Positions 34,461 through 43,279 of a stretch of 64,000 nucleotides of DNA are shown here, in pieces. The DNA lies in the NCBI RefSeq assembly GCF_021390935.1, contig NZ_JAJPUI010000007.1, forward strand, positions 62,001 to 126,000. Direction: 5' to 3'. The DNA comes from Streptomyces sp. CC228A. GTDB lineage: Bacteria; Actinomycetota; Actinomycetes; Streptomycetales; Streptomycetaceae. Made by a program: the position numbers and the translations under genes. How positions within the stretch are numbered: the stretch's first letter is position 1; every line of letters begins with the position of its first letter. Below the pieces are notes generated by a model. The model had not been told where the DNA came from and ran no database searches. It saw only the letters and a list, made by a program, of their open reading frames with translations.

Positions 34461-35671
34461 GCGGGCGGCTCCTTCACGTCCGTCTCCCCCGCGGGCGGCC
34501 GCTGCGCCCGGGGGCCGCTGCCACCCGGGGCCGTCGCGGGCGGCCCCTCCGCGAGGTCCTTCGCGTACAGGTCCTTGGCGATGATCGTGCGCTGGACCTC
34601 CGTCGCTCCCTCGTAGATGCGCGGTGCCCGGACCTCCCGGTAGAGGTGCTCCAGCAGGTGGCCGCGCTGGAGGGCGCGGGCGCCGTGCAGCTGGACGGCG
34701 GCGTCGACGACGTACTGGGCGGTCTCCGTGGCCATCAGCTTGGCCATGGCCGCGCGGGCGCGGACGTCCGGGGCGCCCGTGTCCTGGGCCTCGGCGGCGG
34801 CGTACACGAGGAGGCGGGCCGCCTCCGTGCGGGTGGCCATCTCCGCGACCTGGTGGGCCACCGACTGGAGGTCCTTGAGGACGCCGCCGAAGGCCGCACG
34901 CCGGGCGGTGTGCGCGAGCGCGGCGTCCAGGGCGGCCTGGGCCATGCCGACGGCGAACGCGCCGACGCTGGGGCGGAAGAGGGTCAGGGTGCGCATGGCG
35001 ACCGCGAAGCCGGCGCCCGGTTCGCCGAGGACGTCGCCGGCCGTGACCGGAACCGCGTCGAAGGCGAGGGCGCCGATGGGGTGCTCGGACAGCATGGCGA
35101 GCGGTTCGCCCGTCAGTCCCGGACGGTCGGCGGGCAGGGTGAAGGCGGTGATGCCGCGGGCGCCCGCGTCCGGCGCGGTGCGGGCGAAGACGGTGTAGTG
35201 GTCGGCCTCCGGGGCGTTGGAGATCCAGCGCTTCTCCCCGGTGAGGCGCCAGCGGCCCGGACCGTCCGGTTCCGCCCGCAGGGCCAGGGCCGCCGCGTCG
35301 GAGCCCGCGTCGGGCTCGCTGAGCGCGAACGCCGCGACCTCCCGGCCCGCCGCCACCCCCGGCAGCACCCGGTCCCGCTGGGCGGACGTACCGAACGCGG
35401 CGACCGGGTGGGCGCCGAGCCCCTGGAGGGCGAGCGCCGTCTCCGCCTCCGTGCAGCCGTACGCGAGGGACTCCCGCATCAGGCACAAGTCCAGGGCGCC
35501 CGAGGTGAACAGGCGTTTCAGCAGGCCGAGTTCGCCGAGGGCGGCCACCAGGGGGCGGTTCACGCGGCCCGGTTCCGCCTTCTCGGCCAGGGGGCGCAGG
35601 CGTTGCGCCGCCAGGGCGCGCAGCTCCGCGCACCATGCGGTTTGTGAGGGTTCGAGCGAGAATACGGGCAT
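34457..35671 (-). CDS. Acyl-CoA dehydrogenase
   Basis: A 404-residue flavoprotein of the acyl-CoA dehydrogenase family: FALSEPDAGSDAAAL and ITGEK-type WRLTGEKRWISNA, and the C-terminal active-site Glu region RAPRIYEGATEVQRTIIAKDLY. It oxidises an acyl-CoA at the alpha-beta carbons and passes electrons to ETF. The ATG at 35671 is followed by the family's N-terminal helix. It is divergent from the CoA ligase gene and is coupled to RidA, so it very likely acts in the aromatic acyl-CoA route. Confidence 0.9.
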   Translation of the reverse strand: MPVFSLEPSQTAWCAELRALAAQRLRPLAEKAEPGRVNRPLVAALGELGLLKRLFTSGALDLCLMRESLAYGCTEAETALALQGLGAHPVAAFGTSAQRDRVLPGVAAGREVAAFALSEPDAGSDAAALALRAEPDGPGRWRLTGEKRWISNAPEADHYTVFARTAPDAGARGITAFTLPADRPGLTGEPLAMLSEHPIGALAFDAVPVTAGDVLGEPGAGFAVAMRTLTLFRPSVGAFAVGMAQAALDAALAHTARRAAFGGVLKDLQSVAHQVAEMATRTEAARLLVYAAAEAQDTGAPDVRARAAMAKLMATETAQYVVDAAVQLHGARALQRGHLLEHLYREVRAPRIYEGATEVQRTIIAKDLYAKDLAEGPPATAPGGSGPRAQRPPAGETDVKEPPA

Positions 35672-35712
35672 CAGGCCCCCATCTATCGCGGACCGTTGAC
35701 TGTCGTCACCTT

Positions 35713-35732
35713 CACGATACGCTCGTGGAGCG
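35713..35732. promoter_or_regulatory. Nested inverted repeats in the dehydrogenase/ligase divergent promoter
   Basis: CACGA-TACGC-TCGTG (35713-35727) is a perfect 5-bp inverted repeat with a 5-base spacer, overlapped by CGCTC-GTG-GAGCG (35720-35732). It lies in the 88-base gap between divergent genes of the cluster. The PaaX gene encoded nearby is the obvious candidate to bind, but no experiment is implied by the sequence. Confidence 0.45.
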
Positions 35733-35759
35733 AGCCCACCACTGACAAGGGGGCGCACC

Positions 35760-37394
35760 ATGGATCTGTCGCCTTCGGCCCATCTCGACACGTTCGCCCG
35801 CGACCGCCTGCCGCCGCGCGCGCAGTGGCCGGACCTCCTCTTCGGCCTCCCCGGGCTGCGGTACCCCGAACGGCTCAACTGCGGCGCGGAACTGCTGGAC
35901 CGTTCGATCGAGCGGTTCGGTGCCGGACGGCCCGCGTTCCGCGACGGCGCGGGGCGGGTGTGGACCTACGGCGGGCTGCGCGAGCGCGTCGACCGGGTCG
36001 CCCGCGTCCTGACGGAGGACCTCGGCGTGGTGCCCGGGAACCGGGTGCTGCTGCGGGGTCCGACCACGCCGTGGCTGGCAGCCTGCTGGCTCGCTGTCAT
36101 GAAGGCGGGCGGCGTCGCCGTGACGGTGCTGGCGCAGCAGCGGCCGCAGGAGCTGGCCGTGATGTGCGAGCTGGCGGCCGTCAGCCACGCGCTGTGCGAC
36201 GTGCGCGCGGTGGACGACCTCGTCAGGGCTGAGGTCCCGGGGCTGCGGGTCACGGCGTTCGGCGGGGACGCGCCCGGCGACCTGCTGCGGCTGGCCGGGG
36301 CCCGGCCCGCGGAGCCGTACGAGGCCGTGGCGACGGCCGCCGACGACGTCGCCCTGATCGCCTTCACCTCCGGGACCACCGGCCGCCCCAAGGGCTGCAT
36401 GCACTTCCACCGCGATGTGCTGGCCGTCGCCGACACCTTCTCCGCGCACGTGCTGAAACCGGTGCCGGACGACCTGTTCGCCGGGTCGCCGCCGCTGGGC
36501 TTCACCTTCGGCCTGGGTGGGCTCGTCGTCTTCCCGCTGCGGGCGGGCGCGTGCGCGCTGCTGCTGGAGCAGGCGGGCCCGCGGCAGCTGCTGCCCGCCG
36601 TGGCGGAGCACGGGGTGTCGGTGCTGTTCACCGCGCCGACCGCCTACCGGGTGATGCTGGACGAGCTGGCCGCGTACCCGTACGACACGTCGTCGCTGCG
36701 GGTGTGCGTGTCGGCGGGCGAGAACCTGCCGGAGGCCACCTGGCACGCGTGGCGGGAGCGCACCGGGCTGAAGCTCGTCAACGGCATCGGCGCGACGGAG
36801 CTGCTGCACATCTTCGTGTCGGCGGCCGGGGACGCGATCCGGCCCGGCACGACCGGACTGCCGGTGCCCGGCTGGGAGGCGCGGGTGGTGGACGCGTCGG
36901 GGGAACCCGTCCCCGACGGGCAGGAGGGCCTGCTCGCGGTGCGCGGCCCGGTCGGCTGCCGCTACCTCGGCGGGGACCGGCAGGACCGGTACGTGCGGGG
37001 CGGCTGGAACCTCACCGGCGACACGTACGTCCGGGAACCCGACGGCTACCTGCGGTACGTCGCCCGCGCCGACGACATGATCATCACGGCGGGGTACAAC
37101 GTCCCCGGCCCGCAGGTCGAGGAGGCGCTGCTGGCCCACCCCGACGTGGTGGAGGCCGCGGTAGTGGGCCGCCCCGACGAACTGCGGGGGCAGGTCGTGG
37201 TGGCGTACGCGGTGCTGCGGGACGGGCTGCCGCGGGACGGGGCGGCCGCGGACGCGCTGCGCGCCTTCGTGCGGTCGCGGCTCGTGCCGTACAAGTGCCC
37301 GCGCGACATCGTGTTCCTCGACGCCCTGCCGCGCACGGCCACGGGCAAGCTGCAGCGGTTCAGGCTGCGCGCCGGGGACGTGCCCGCGCTGTAG
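35760..37394 (+). CDS. Benzoate/2-aminobenzoate-type CoA ligase
   Basis: A 544-residue AMP-forming acyl-CoA synthetase of the benzoate-CoA ligase group. FTSGTTGRPKGCMH (about residue 203), GIGATELLHIF near 340, GDTYVREPDGYLRYVARADDMI and the PRTATGKLQRF lysine near the C-terminus are all present. The GATELLHIF form of motif A5 is shared with aryl-CoA ligases. Linked to an aminobenzoyl-CoA-type monooxygenase/reductase, it most likely activates anthranilate; benzoate or salicylate are the alternatives. First gene of the plus-strand part, divergent from the acyl-CoA dehydrogenase. Confidence 0.88.
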   Translation: MDLSPSAHLDTFARDRLPPRAQWPDLLFGLPGLRYPERLNCGAELLDRSIERFGAGRPAFRDGAGRVWTYGGLRERVDRVARVLTEDLGVVPGNRVLLRGPTTPWLAACWLAVMKAGGVAVTVLAQQRPQELAVMCELAAVSHALCDVRAVDDLVRAEVPGLRVTAFGGDAPGDLLRLAGARPAEPYEAVATAADDVALIAFTSGTTGRPKGCMHFHRDVLAVADTFSAHVLKPVPDDLFAGSPPLGFTFGLGGLVVFPLRAGACALLLEQAGPRQLLPAVAEHGVSVLFTAPTAYRVMLDELAAYPYDTSSLRVCVSAGENLPEATWHAWRERTGLKLVNGIGATELLHIFVSAAGDAIRPGTTGLPVPGWEARVVDASGEPVPDGQEGLLAVRGPVGCRYLGGDRQDRYVRGGWNLTGDTYVREPDGYLRYVARADDMIITAGYNVPGPQVEEALLAHPDVVEAAVVGRPDELRGQVVVAYAVLRDGLPRDGAAADALRAFVRSRLVPYKCPRDIVFLDALPRTATGKLQRFRLRAGDVPAL

Positions 37395-37547
37395 CGCCGT
37401 CCGGGCGCGGGGAGGGGCGGCCGGCGTCCGCCGCGGCGGAGGGAGCCGCCGCGGAGCACCGGCGGGCGGGCGGCGGCCCGGCGGGCGGGCGCCCGCCCGG
37501 CGTCGGCGGGCGGACGGGAAGGCGAGGACACGACTTACAGTGGGCGC

Positions 37548-38386
37548 GTGGCCGAGCAGCACACCCCGCGTTCCCTGATCGTCTCCCTCTACGGCGCGTA
37601 CGGGCGGACGCCCGACGACGCGCCCGCGCCGGTGGCCGAGCTGATCCGGCTGCTGGGCGCGCTCGGCGTCGACGCCCCGTCGGTGCGCTCGTCCGTGTCG
37701 CGGCTGAAGCGGCGCGGGCTGCTGGTGCCCGGCCGGACAGCGGCCGGCGCGGCGGGTTACGCCCTGTCGGGGACGCCCGGCAGCTGCTGGACGACGGCGA
37801 CCGCCGGATCTACACGCGCGCCGAGCCGCGGCTGTCGGACGGCTGGGTCCTGGCGGTGTTCTCCGTCCCGGAGACCGAGCGCCACAAGCGGCACCTGCTG
37901 CGCTCGCGGCTGGCGCGGCTGGGCTTCGGCTCGGCGGCACCCGGCGTGTGGATCGCGCCCGCCGCCCTGTACGAGGAGACCCGGCACACCCTGGAGCGGC
38001 TGCACCTCGACCCGTACGTGGACCTCTTCCGCGGCCGGCACCTCGGGTTCACCGCCACGGCGGAGGCGGTGGGCCGCTGGTGGGACCTGGCGGCCATCGC
38101 CAAGCAGCACGAGGAGTTCCTCGACCGGCACGGGCCGGTGCTGCGTCGCTGGCGGAAGGCGCCGGACGGGCCCGCGGAGGAGGCGTACCGGGACTACCTG
38201 CTCGCGTTGGACTCGTGGCGCCGCCTCCCCTACGCCGACCCCGGCCTGCCGCAGGAGCTGCTCCCCGCGGGCTGGCCCGGCGGCCCCGCCGCGGAGGTCT
38301 TCGCGGAGCTCCACGCCCGGCTGCGGGACCTCGGGGCGCAGTTCGTGCGGCCCTTCGGCACGGCGGACCACCCCGGCGAGGCGTGA
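37548..38386 (+). CDS. PaaX-family transcriptional regulator, frameshifted
   Basis: The N-terminal frame (GTG at 37548) gives the winged helix LGALGVDAPSVRSSVSRLKRRGLL; after GYALSG the frame slips near 37770 and continues as DARQLLDDGDRRIYTRAEPRLSDGWVLAVFSVPETERHKRHLLRSRLARLGFGS...GVWIAP, the PaaX middle and C-terminal domains. Restoring one G in the GGGG run heals the frame to about 279 residues. PaaX proteins repress aromatic acyl-CoA pathways and sense the CoA thioester, fitting its place in this cluster. Confidence 0.82.
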
Positions 38387-38466
38387 CCCGCCGAGCACCG
38401 GGGAGCGCTTCCGTGCCGGGGCGGCCGGTCCGGGTCAGGGGACGGGACCGCCAGGGCAGGTGGACG

Positions 38467-40743
38467 TCAGCGGCGGGTGAGGGTCAGGCGGGGTTTGGGG
38501 GCGTCGGTGCGGCCCGTGGGGGGTGTGCGGCTGCCCGCGCGGTACGGGGCGGGCCAGGGGGCGGCGGGGCCGGTGTAGTCCTGGTCGGCGGCGGCGTGCA
38601 GGGTCCAGTGCGGGTCGTACAGGTGGGGGCGGGCCAGGGCGCACAGGTCGGCGCGGCCCGCCAGGATCAGGGAGTTGACGTCGTCCCAGGAGGAGATGGC
38701 GCCCACGGCGATGACGGGCACGCCCAGGGCGTTGCGGATGCGGTCCGCGTACGGAGCCTGGTAGGAGCGGCCGTACTCGGGGCGCTCGTCGGGGACGACC
38801 TGGCCGGTGGAGACGTCGAGGGCGTCGGCTCCGCGGGCGGCGAAGGCGCGGGCGATCTCCACGGCGTCGTCCGCGGTGGTGCCGCCCGCCGCCCAGTCGG
38901 TCGCCGAGATGCGGACCGTCATGGGGCGGTCGTCGGGCCACGCCTCGCGGACGGCGTCGAAGACCTCCAGGGGGTAGCGGAGCCGCCCGGCCAGGTCGCC
39001 GCCGTAGGCGTCGGTGCGGTGGTTGGTGAGCGGGGAGAGGAAGCCGGACAGCAGGTAGCCGTGGGCGCAGTGCAGTTCGAGGAGGTCGAAGTCCGCCTCG
39101 GCGGCGCGGCGGGCCGCCGCGGCGAACTGCTCGCGCACCGCGGTCATGCCCGCGCGGTCCAGCGCGTGCGGGACCTGGTTGACGCCGGACCGGTACGGGA
39201 GGGGGGAGGCGGCGACCAGGGGCCAGTTGCCGGCGTCGAGGGGCTGGTCGATGCCCTCCCACATGAGTTTCGTGGACCCCTTGCGGCCGGAGTGGCCGAG
39301 CTGGACGCCGAGGGCCGTGCCGGGGGCGCGGGTGTGCACGAACTCCGCGATCCGGCGCCACGCCGCCGCCTGCCCGTCGGTGTAGAGGCCGGTGCAGCCG
39401 GGGGTGATGCGGCCCTCCGGGCTCACGCACACCATCTCCGTCATGACGAGCCCGGCGCCGCCGAGGGCGCGGGCGCCGAGGTGGACCAGGTGGAAGTCGC
39501 CGGGGACGCCGTCCTGCGCCACGTACATGTCCATCGGGGACACGACGACGCGGTTGCGGAGCGTCAGGCCGCGCAGCCGGAACGGGGTGAACATGGGCGG
39601 GGTGTCCGGGGGGCAGCCGAAGTCCCGCTCGACGGCGTCGGTGAAGGCCCGGTCGCGCAGCCGCAGATTGCCGTGGGTGACGCGGCGGCTGCGGGTGAGC
39701 AGGTTGAACGCGAACTGGCGGGGCGGCTGGTCGACGTACCGCGCGGTGTCCTCGAACCAGCGGAGGCTGGCGGCCGCGGCCCGCTGCACGGACTCGACGA
39801 CGGGGCGGCGCTCGGCCTCGTACGCGGTCAGCGCGGCCGGCAGGTCCGGCTGCTCCTCGACGCACGCGGCGAGCGCGAGGGCGTCCTCGACGGCGAGCTT
39901 GGTGCCGGAGCCGATGGAGAAGTGCGCGGTGTGCGCGGCGTCGCCGAGGAGCACGATCCGGCCGTCGTGCGACCAGCGCCGGTTGACGACGGTGCGGAAC
40001 ACCGTCCAGGAGGAGGTGCCGGACCGCAGGGGCCGGCCGCGCAGCGCCTCGGAGAAGATCTTGGCGCAGCGTGCGACGGACTCCCCGGTGGGGAGTTCGT
40101 CGAGTCCGGCGGCGCGCCAGACGTCCTCGTGCATCTCGATGATGACGGTGGAGGCGTCCGGCGCGTAGGGGTAGCCGTGGAGCTGCATGACGCCGTGCTC
40201 CGTCTCGGCGATCTCGAAGCGGAACGCGTCGAACGCGAAGTCGGCGGCGAGCCAGATGTAGCGGCACCGGTGCGGGGTGAGGTGCGGGCCGAAGACGTCG
40301 GCGTGGGCCGCGCGGGTGCGGCTGTGCACCCCGTCGGCCGCGATGACGAGGTCGTGGGTCCGTGCCAGCTCGGCGGCGGGCGGGGCCTCCGTGCGGAAGC
40401 GGAGCCGCACGCCGAGGCCGGAGCAGCGGTCGTGGAGGACCTTCAGGAGGGTACGGCGGCCGAGGGCTGCGAACCCGTGCCCGCCGGAGGTGAGGAGGCG
40501 GCCGCGGTGGGCGATGTCGATGTCGTCCCAGCGGACGAACTCCCGCCGCAGCGCGCGGTACACGTCCGGGTCGGCGTGCTCGATGCCGCCGAGGGTCTCG
40601 TCGGACAGGACGACGCCGAAGCCGAAGGTGTCGTCGGGGGCGTTGCGCTCCCAGACGGTGACCTCGCGGGCCGGGTCGAGGCGCTTGAGGAGGGCCGCGG
40701 CGTAGAGCCCGCCGGGGCCGCCCCCGATGACGGCGGCGCGCAT
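38467..40743 (-). CDS. Bifunctional FAD monooxygenase / OYE-type reductase (2-aminobenzoyl-CoA monooxygenase/reductase or salicylyl-CoA 5-hydroxylase type)
   Basis: A 758-residue two-domain flavoprotein. Residues 1-380 are an aromatic monooxygenase with AVIGGGPGGLYAAALLKRL and LLGDAAHTAHFSIGSGTKLAVEDA. Residues about 390-750 are an Old Yellow Enzyme-like NADH:flavin domain (FTPFRLRGLTLRNRVVVSPMDMY, HLVHLGARALGGAGLVMTEMVCVSPEGRI, a His/Asp-rich barrel end). The combination is the hallmark of 2-aminobenzoyl-CoA monooxygenase/reductase, which hydroxylates and then reduces the ring. It lies two bases downstream of an enoyl-CoA hydratase, and RidA and an acyl-CoA dehydrogenase are in the same cluster. 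Confidence 0.9.
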   Translation of the reverse strand: MRAAVIGGGPGGLYAAALLKRLDPAREVTVWERNAPDDTFGFGVVLSDETLGGIEHADPDVYRALRREFVRWDDIDIAHRGRLLTSGGHGFAALGRRTLLKVLHDRCSGLGVRLRFRTEAPPAAELARTHDLVIAADGVHSRTRAAHADVFGPHLTPHRCRYIWLAADFAFDAFRFEIAETEHGVMQLHGYPYAPDASTVIIEMHEDVWRAAGLDELPTGESVARCAKIFSEALRGRPLRSGTSSWTVFRTVVNRRWSHDGRIVLLGDAAHTAHFSIGSGTKLAVEDALALAACVEEQPDLPAALTAYEAERRPVVESVQRAAAASLRWFEDTARYVDQPPRQFAFNLLTRSRRVTHGNLRLRDRAFTDAVERDFGCPPDTPPMFTPFRLRGLTLRNRVVVSPMDMYVAQDGVPGDFHLVHLGARALGGAGLVMTEMVCVSPEGRITPGCTGLYTDGQAAAWRRIAEFVHTRAPGTALGVQLGHSGRKGSTKLMWEGIDQPLDAGNWPLVAASPLPYRSGVNQVPHALDRAGMTAVREQFAAAARRAAEADFDLLELHCAHGYLLSGFLSPLTNHRTDAYGGDLAGRLRYPLEVFDAVREAWPDDRPMTVRISATDWAAGGTTADDAVEIARAFAARGADALDVSTGQVVPDERPEYGRSYQAPYADRIRNALGVPVIAVGAISSWDDVNSLILAGRADLCALARPHLYDPHWTLHAAADQDYTGPAAPWPAPYRAGSRTPPTGRTDAPKPRLTLTRR

Positions 40744-40745
40744 GG

Positions 40746-41579
40746 TCACCGCCCCTGCCACTCGGGGGGCCGCTTCGCGGTGAAGGCGGCGTGGAACTCG
40801 GCGTAGTCCCGGCCGTTCATGAGGAGGGCCTGGGTGGCGGCGTCGAGTTCCACGGCCGCGGCGAGCGGCATGTCCAGCTCGGCGGTGAGCAGCGCCTTCG
40901 TCTGCGCGTAGGCGAGGGCGGGCCCGTCGGCGAGGTGGCGGGCGAGCGCGGCGGCGCGGGCGTCGGCTCCGCCCTCGCCGGTGAGTTCGCTGACCAGGCC
41001 GATGCGCTCGGCCTCGGCGGCGTGCACGGGCTCGCCGAGCATGAGCAGGCGGGTGGCGTGGCCGAGGCCGACGACGCGCGGCAGCAGGTACGCGGCCCCC
41101 ATGTCGCCGCCGGACAGTCCGACCTTGGTGAACAGGAACGCGAACCGGGCGGAGGGGTCGGCGATCCGGAAGTCGGCGGCGAGCGCGAGAACGGCCCCGG
41201 CCCCGGCCGCCACGCCGTGCAGGGCGGCGACGACGGGGAACGGGGCCTCGCGCAGGGCGCGGACGACCTGGCCGGTCATCCGGTTGAAGTCGAGGAGCTG
41301 GGCGGTGTCCATGGCGAGGGTCGCGCCGATGATGTCGTCCACGTCCCCGCCCGAGCAGAAGCCGCGGCCCTCCCCGGCGAGGACGAGGGCGCGGACGGCG
41401 CGTTCCCGGGACAGCTGGGCGAGCAGGTCGCGCAGGTCGGCGTAGGCGCCGAAGGTGAGGGCGTTCAGCTTGGCCGGGCGGGCGAGGGTGACGGTGGCGA
41501 CGCCGTCGTCCACGGCCAGTCTCAGGTGCCGCCAGGAAGCGGCCTCGGTGCGGGGCGCGGAACCGGTGAACGGGCTCAT
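40746..41579 (-). CDS. Enoyl-CoA hydratase/isomerase family protein
   Basis: A 277-residue crotonase-fold protein. The oxyanion-hole parts are seen as AGEGRGFCSGGDVDDI (about residue 72) and HGVAAGAGAVLALAADFRIAD (about 120-140), followed by FTKVGLSGGDMGAAYLLPRVVG. It adds water to (or isomerises) an enoyl-CoA after the ring has been reduced. First gene of a two-gene minus-strand operon with the bifunctional flavoprotein. The long palindrome at 41674-41686 lies in its promoter region. Confidence 0.9.
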   Translation of the reverse strand: MSPFTGSAPRTEAASWRHLRLAVDDGVATVTLARPAKLNALTFGAYADLRDLLAQLSRERAVRALVLAGEGRGFCSGGDVDDIIGATLAMDTAQLLDFNRMTGQVVRALREAPFPVVAALHGVAAGAGAVLALAADFRIADPSARFAFLFTKVGLSGGDMGAAYLLPRVVGLGHATRLLMLGEPVHAAEAERIGLVSELTGEGGADARAAALARHLADGPALAYAQTKALLTAELDMPLAAAVELDAATQALLMNGRDYAEFHAAFTAKRPPEWQGR

Positions 41580-42014
41580 GCGGTGCGGCCTCCCTACGGC
41601 GTCGCGTCGTCGGCGGCGCCGGTGCCTTCCCTGTCTTCTCCGTCCTCCGAAGCTATCACCGTTCTGTGACTTCCGTCATGATGACGCGATACGACGACGG
41701 CGCATGCCGGTCCCTCCCGGGGCGCGGCCGCCGCGCACGGCCCCGCGGGGGCCCGGCGGTCCGGCACGCGTGGGGCCTTCGCCCTGCGGGGCCCGGCGGT
41801 CCGGCACACCTGCGGCCTTCGCCTGCGACCCGCGCCGCACGGCCGCCGTACCGGGGGCCGCTGCACCCGTAAGGGTTCGGGGGCCGCGGTGATCGCGCGG
41901 GCTCGGGGGCCGCGGTGCCCGGCGGTCCGGCGCCCGCGCGGGCCGGGGGCCGCGGCGTTCGGTACGGCCGCCGGAGGCGCCCGCCCGGGCCGTGCCGGGG
42001 GCAGGCCTCGGGGG
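41580..42014. other. Non-coding gap with repeated CCCGGCGGTCCGGC segments
   Basis: A 435-base gap between divergent enoyl-CoA hydratase and the end of the carbamoyltransferase gene. Three copies of a segment around GCCCGGCGGTCCGGC occur (near 41750, 41796 and 41921). I see no gene. The part nearest the hydratase start holds the palindrome listed separately. Confidence 0.5.
41674..41686. promoter_or_regulatory. 13-bp palindrome upstream of the enoyl-CoA hydratase operon
   Basis: CGTCATGATGACG is a perfect palindrome around a central G, 95 bases upstream of the hydratase start. It is followed by GCGATACGACGACG, which shares CGATACG with the inverted repeat at 35713-35727. It is a candidate operator for the cluster regulator. 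Confidence 0.45.
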
Positions 42015-43016
42015 CTATCCCGCGAGGGTGGCGACGAGCAGTGCCTTGATGGTGTGGAGGCGGTTCTCGGCCTCGTCGAAGACGACGGAGTGCTCGGACT
42101 CGAAGACCTCGTCGGAGACCTCCAGCTCGGTGATGCCGTGCCGCTCGTGGATCTCGCGGGCCACCGCGGTCCCGAGGTCGTGGAAGGCCGGGAGGCAGTG
42201 CAGGAACCTGACGTCCGGGTTCCCGGTGGCGCGCAGCACGTCCATGGTGACGGCGTAGGGGGCGAGGGCGGCGATGCGCTCGTCCCACACCTCCTTGGGC
42301 TCGCCCATGGAGACCCACACGTCGGTGGCGACGAAGTCGGCGCCCCGCACGCCCTCCTCGACGTCCTCGGTGAGGGTGATGCGGGCCCCGCTCTCCTCGG
42401 CCGCCTTCCGGGCCTGCGCGAGGACGTCCTCGGCGGGCCAGTAGGCCGCGGGGGCGGCGATGCGGATGTCCATGCCGAGGAGGGCGCCGGTGACCAGGTA
42501 CGAGTTGCCCATGTTGTAGCGGGCGTCCCCGAGGTAGGTGAAGGCGACCCGGTCGAGGGGCTTGTCGGTGTGCTCGGTGACCGTCAGCACGTCGGCGAGC
42601 ATCTGGGTGGGGTGCCAGTCGTCGGTGAGCCCGTTGTAGACCGGGACCCCGGCGTACGCGGCGAGCTGCTCCACGTCGTCCTGGCTGTCGCCGCGGTACT
42701 GGATCGCGTCGAACATGCTGCCGAGGACGCGGGCGGTGTCCCGCACGGACTCCTTGTGGCCGAGCTGGGAACCGGACGGGTCGAGGTACGTCGTGGAGGC
42801 GCCCTGGTCGGCCGCGGCCACCTCGAAGGCGCAGCGCGTACGGGTGGACGTCTTCTGGAAGAGCAGGGCGATGTGCCTGCCGCGCAGCCGCTGCACCTCG
42901 GTGCCCGCCTTCTTGGCCGCCTTGAGCTCCGCGGCGAGGCGGACCAGGCTGCGGAACTCGTCGGCGGTGAAGTCCAGCTCCTTGAGGAAGTGGCGGCCGG
43001 TGAGGGCGGTAGCCAT
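42015..43016 (-). CDS. argF: Ornithine carbamoyltransferase
   Basis: Transfers the carbamoyl group between carbamoyl phosphate and ornithine to form or split citrulline. The 333-residue protein has the carbamoyl phosphate loop FQKTSTRTRCAFEVA (about residue 55), the DWHPTQMLADVLT motif (about 145) and the ornithine motif HCLPAFHD (about 272). Arginine deiminase is nearby on the same strand, so it may work catabolically, but in Streptomyces this gene may be the only such enzyme and serve biosynthesis too. The AT-rich repeat at 43058-43089 could be an ArgR site. Confidence 0.92.
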   Translation of the reverse strand: MATALTGRHFLKELDFTADEFRSLVRLAAELKAAKKAGTEVQRLRGRHIALLFQKTSTRTRCAFEVAAADQGASTTYLDPSGSQLGHKESVRDTARVLGSMFDAIQYRGDSQDDVEQLAAYAGVPVYNGLTDDWHPTQMLADVLTVTEHTDKPLDRVAFTYLGDARYNMGNSYLVTGALLGMDIRIAAPAAYWPAEDVLAQARKAAEESGARITLTEDVEEGVRGADFVATDVWVSMGEPKEVWDERIAALAPYAVTMDVLRATGNPDVRFLHCLPAFHDLGTAVAREIHERHGITELEVSDEVFESEHSVVFDEAENRLHTIKALLVATLAG

Positions 43017-43057
43017 GGGGACTCCTGGGTGGTGCGGGGCGGATCGAGACGGTGGAA

Positions 43058-43089
43058 GTGTATACGAAGGTCGGTATGTATATACGCAC
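43058..43089. promoter_or_regulatory. AT-rich inverted repeat upstream of argF (possible ARG box)
   Basis: GTGTATACG and CGTATATAC-like arms (GTGTATACGAAGG ... GTATGTATATACGCAC on the plus strand) surround a short core, 42 bases upstream of argF. AT-rich imperfect palindromes of this size upstream of arginine genes are the typical ArgR target. ArgR itself is not in the window. Confidence 0.5.
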
Positions 43090-43279
43090 CCCCCTGTGAG
43101 CTGCCGACCCGCGACCGCTCCCCCGGCCCTGCCAGCCTGCGGCCGCTCCCCCCGCCCCTACCAGCCTGCGGCGGCTCCCCTGCCCCCGCCCGCCGGGTTG
43201 CGCCATACGCACCGTTGACCCGCCCTCGCGCCGCTCCTACGTTCGTCAGCGCTCGCCTCGACGACAGGAGACCACCGAG

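Noticed and set aside
37948..40806. A 952-codon plus-strand open frame opposite the bifunctional flavoprotein
   Set aside because: It is the mirror of a GC-rich gene: Gly/Val/Ala/Glu-rich sequence without domains, while the minus strand encodes clear FAD and OYE motifs.
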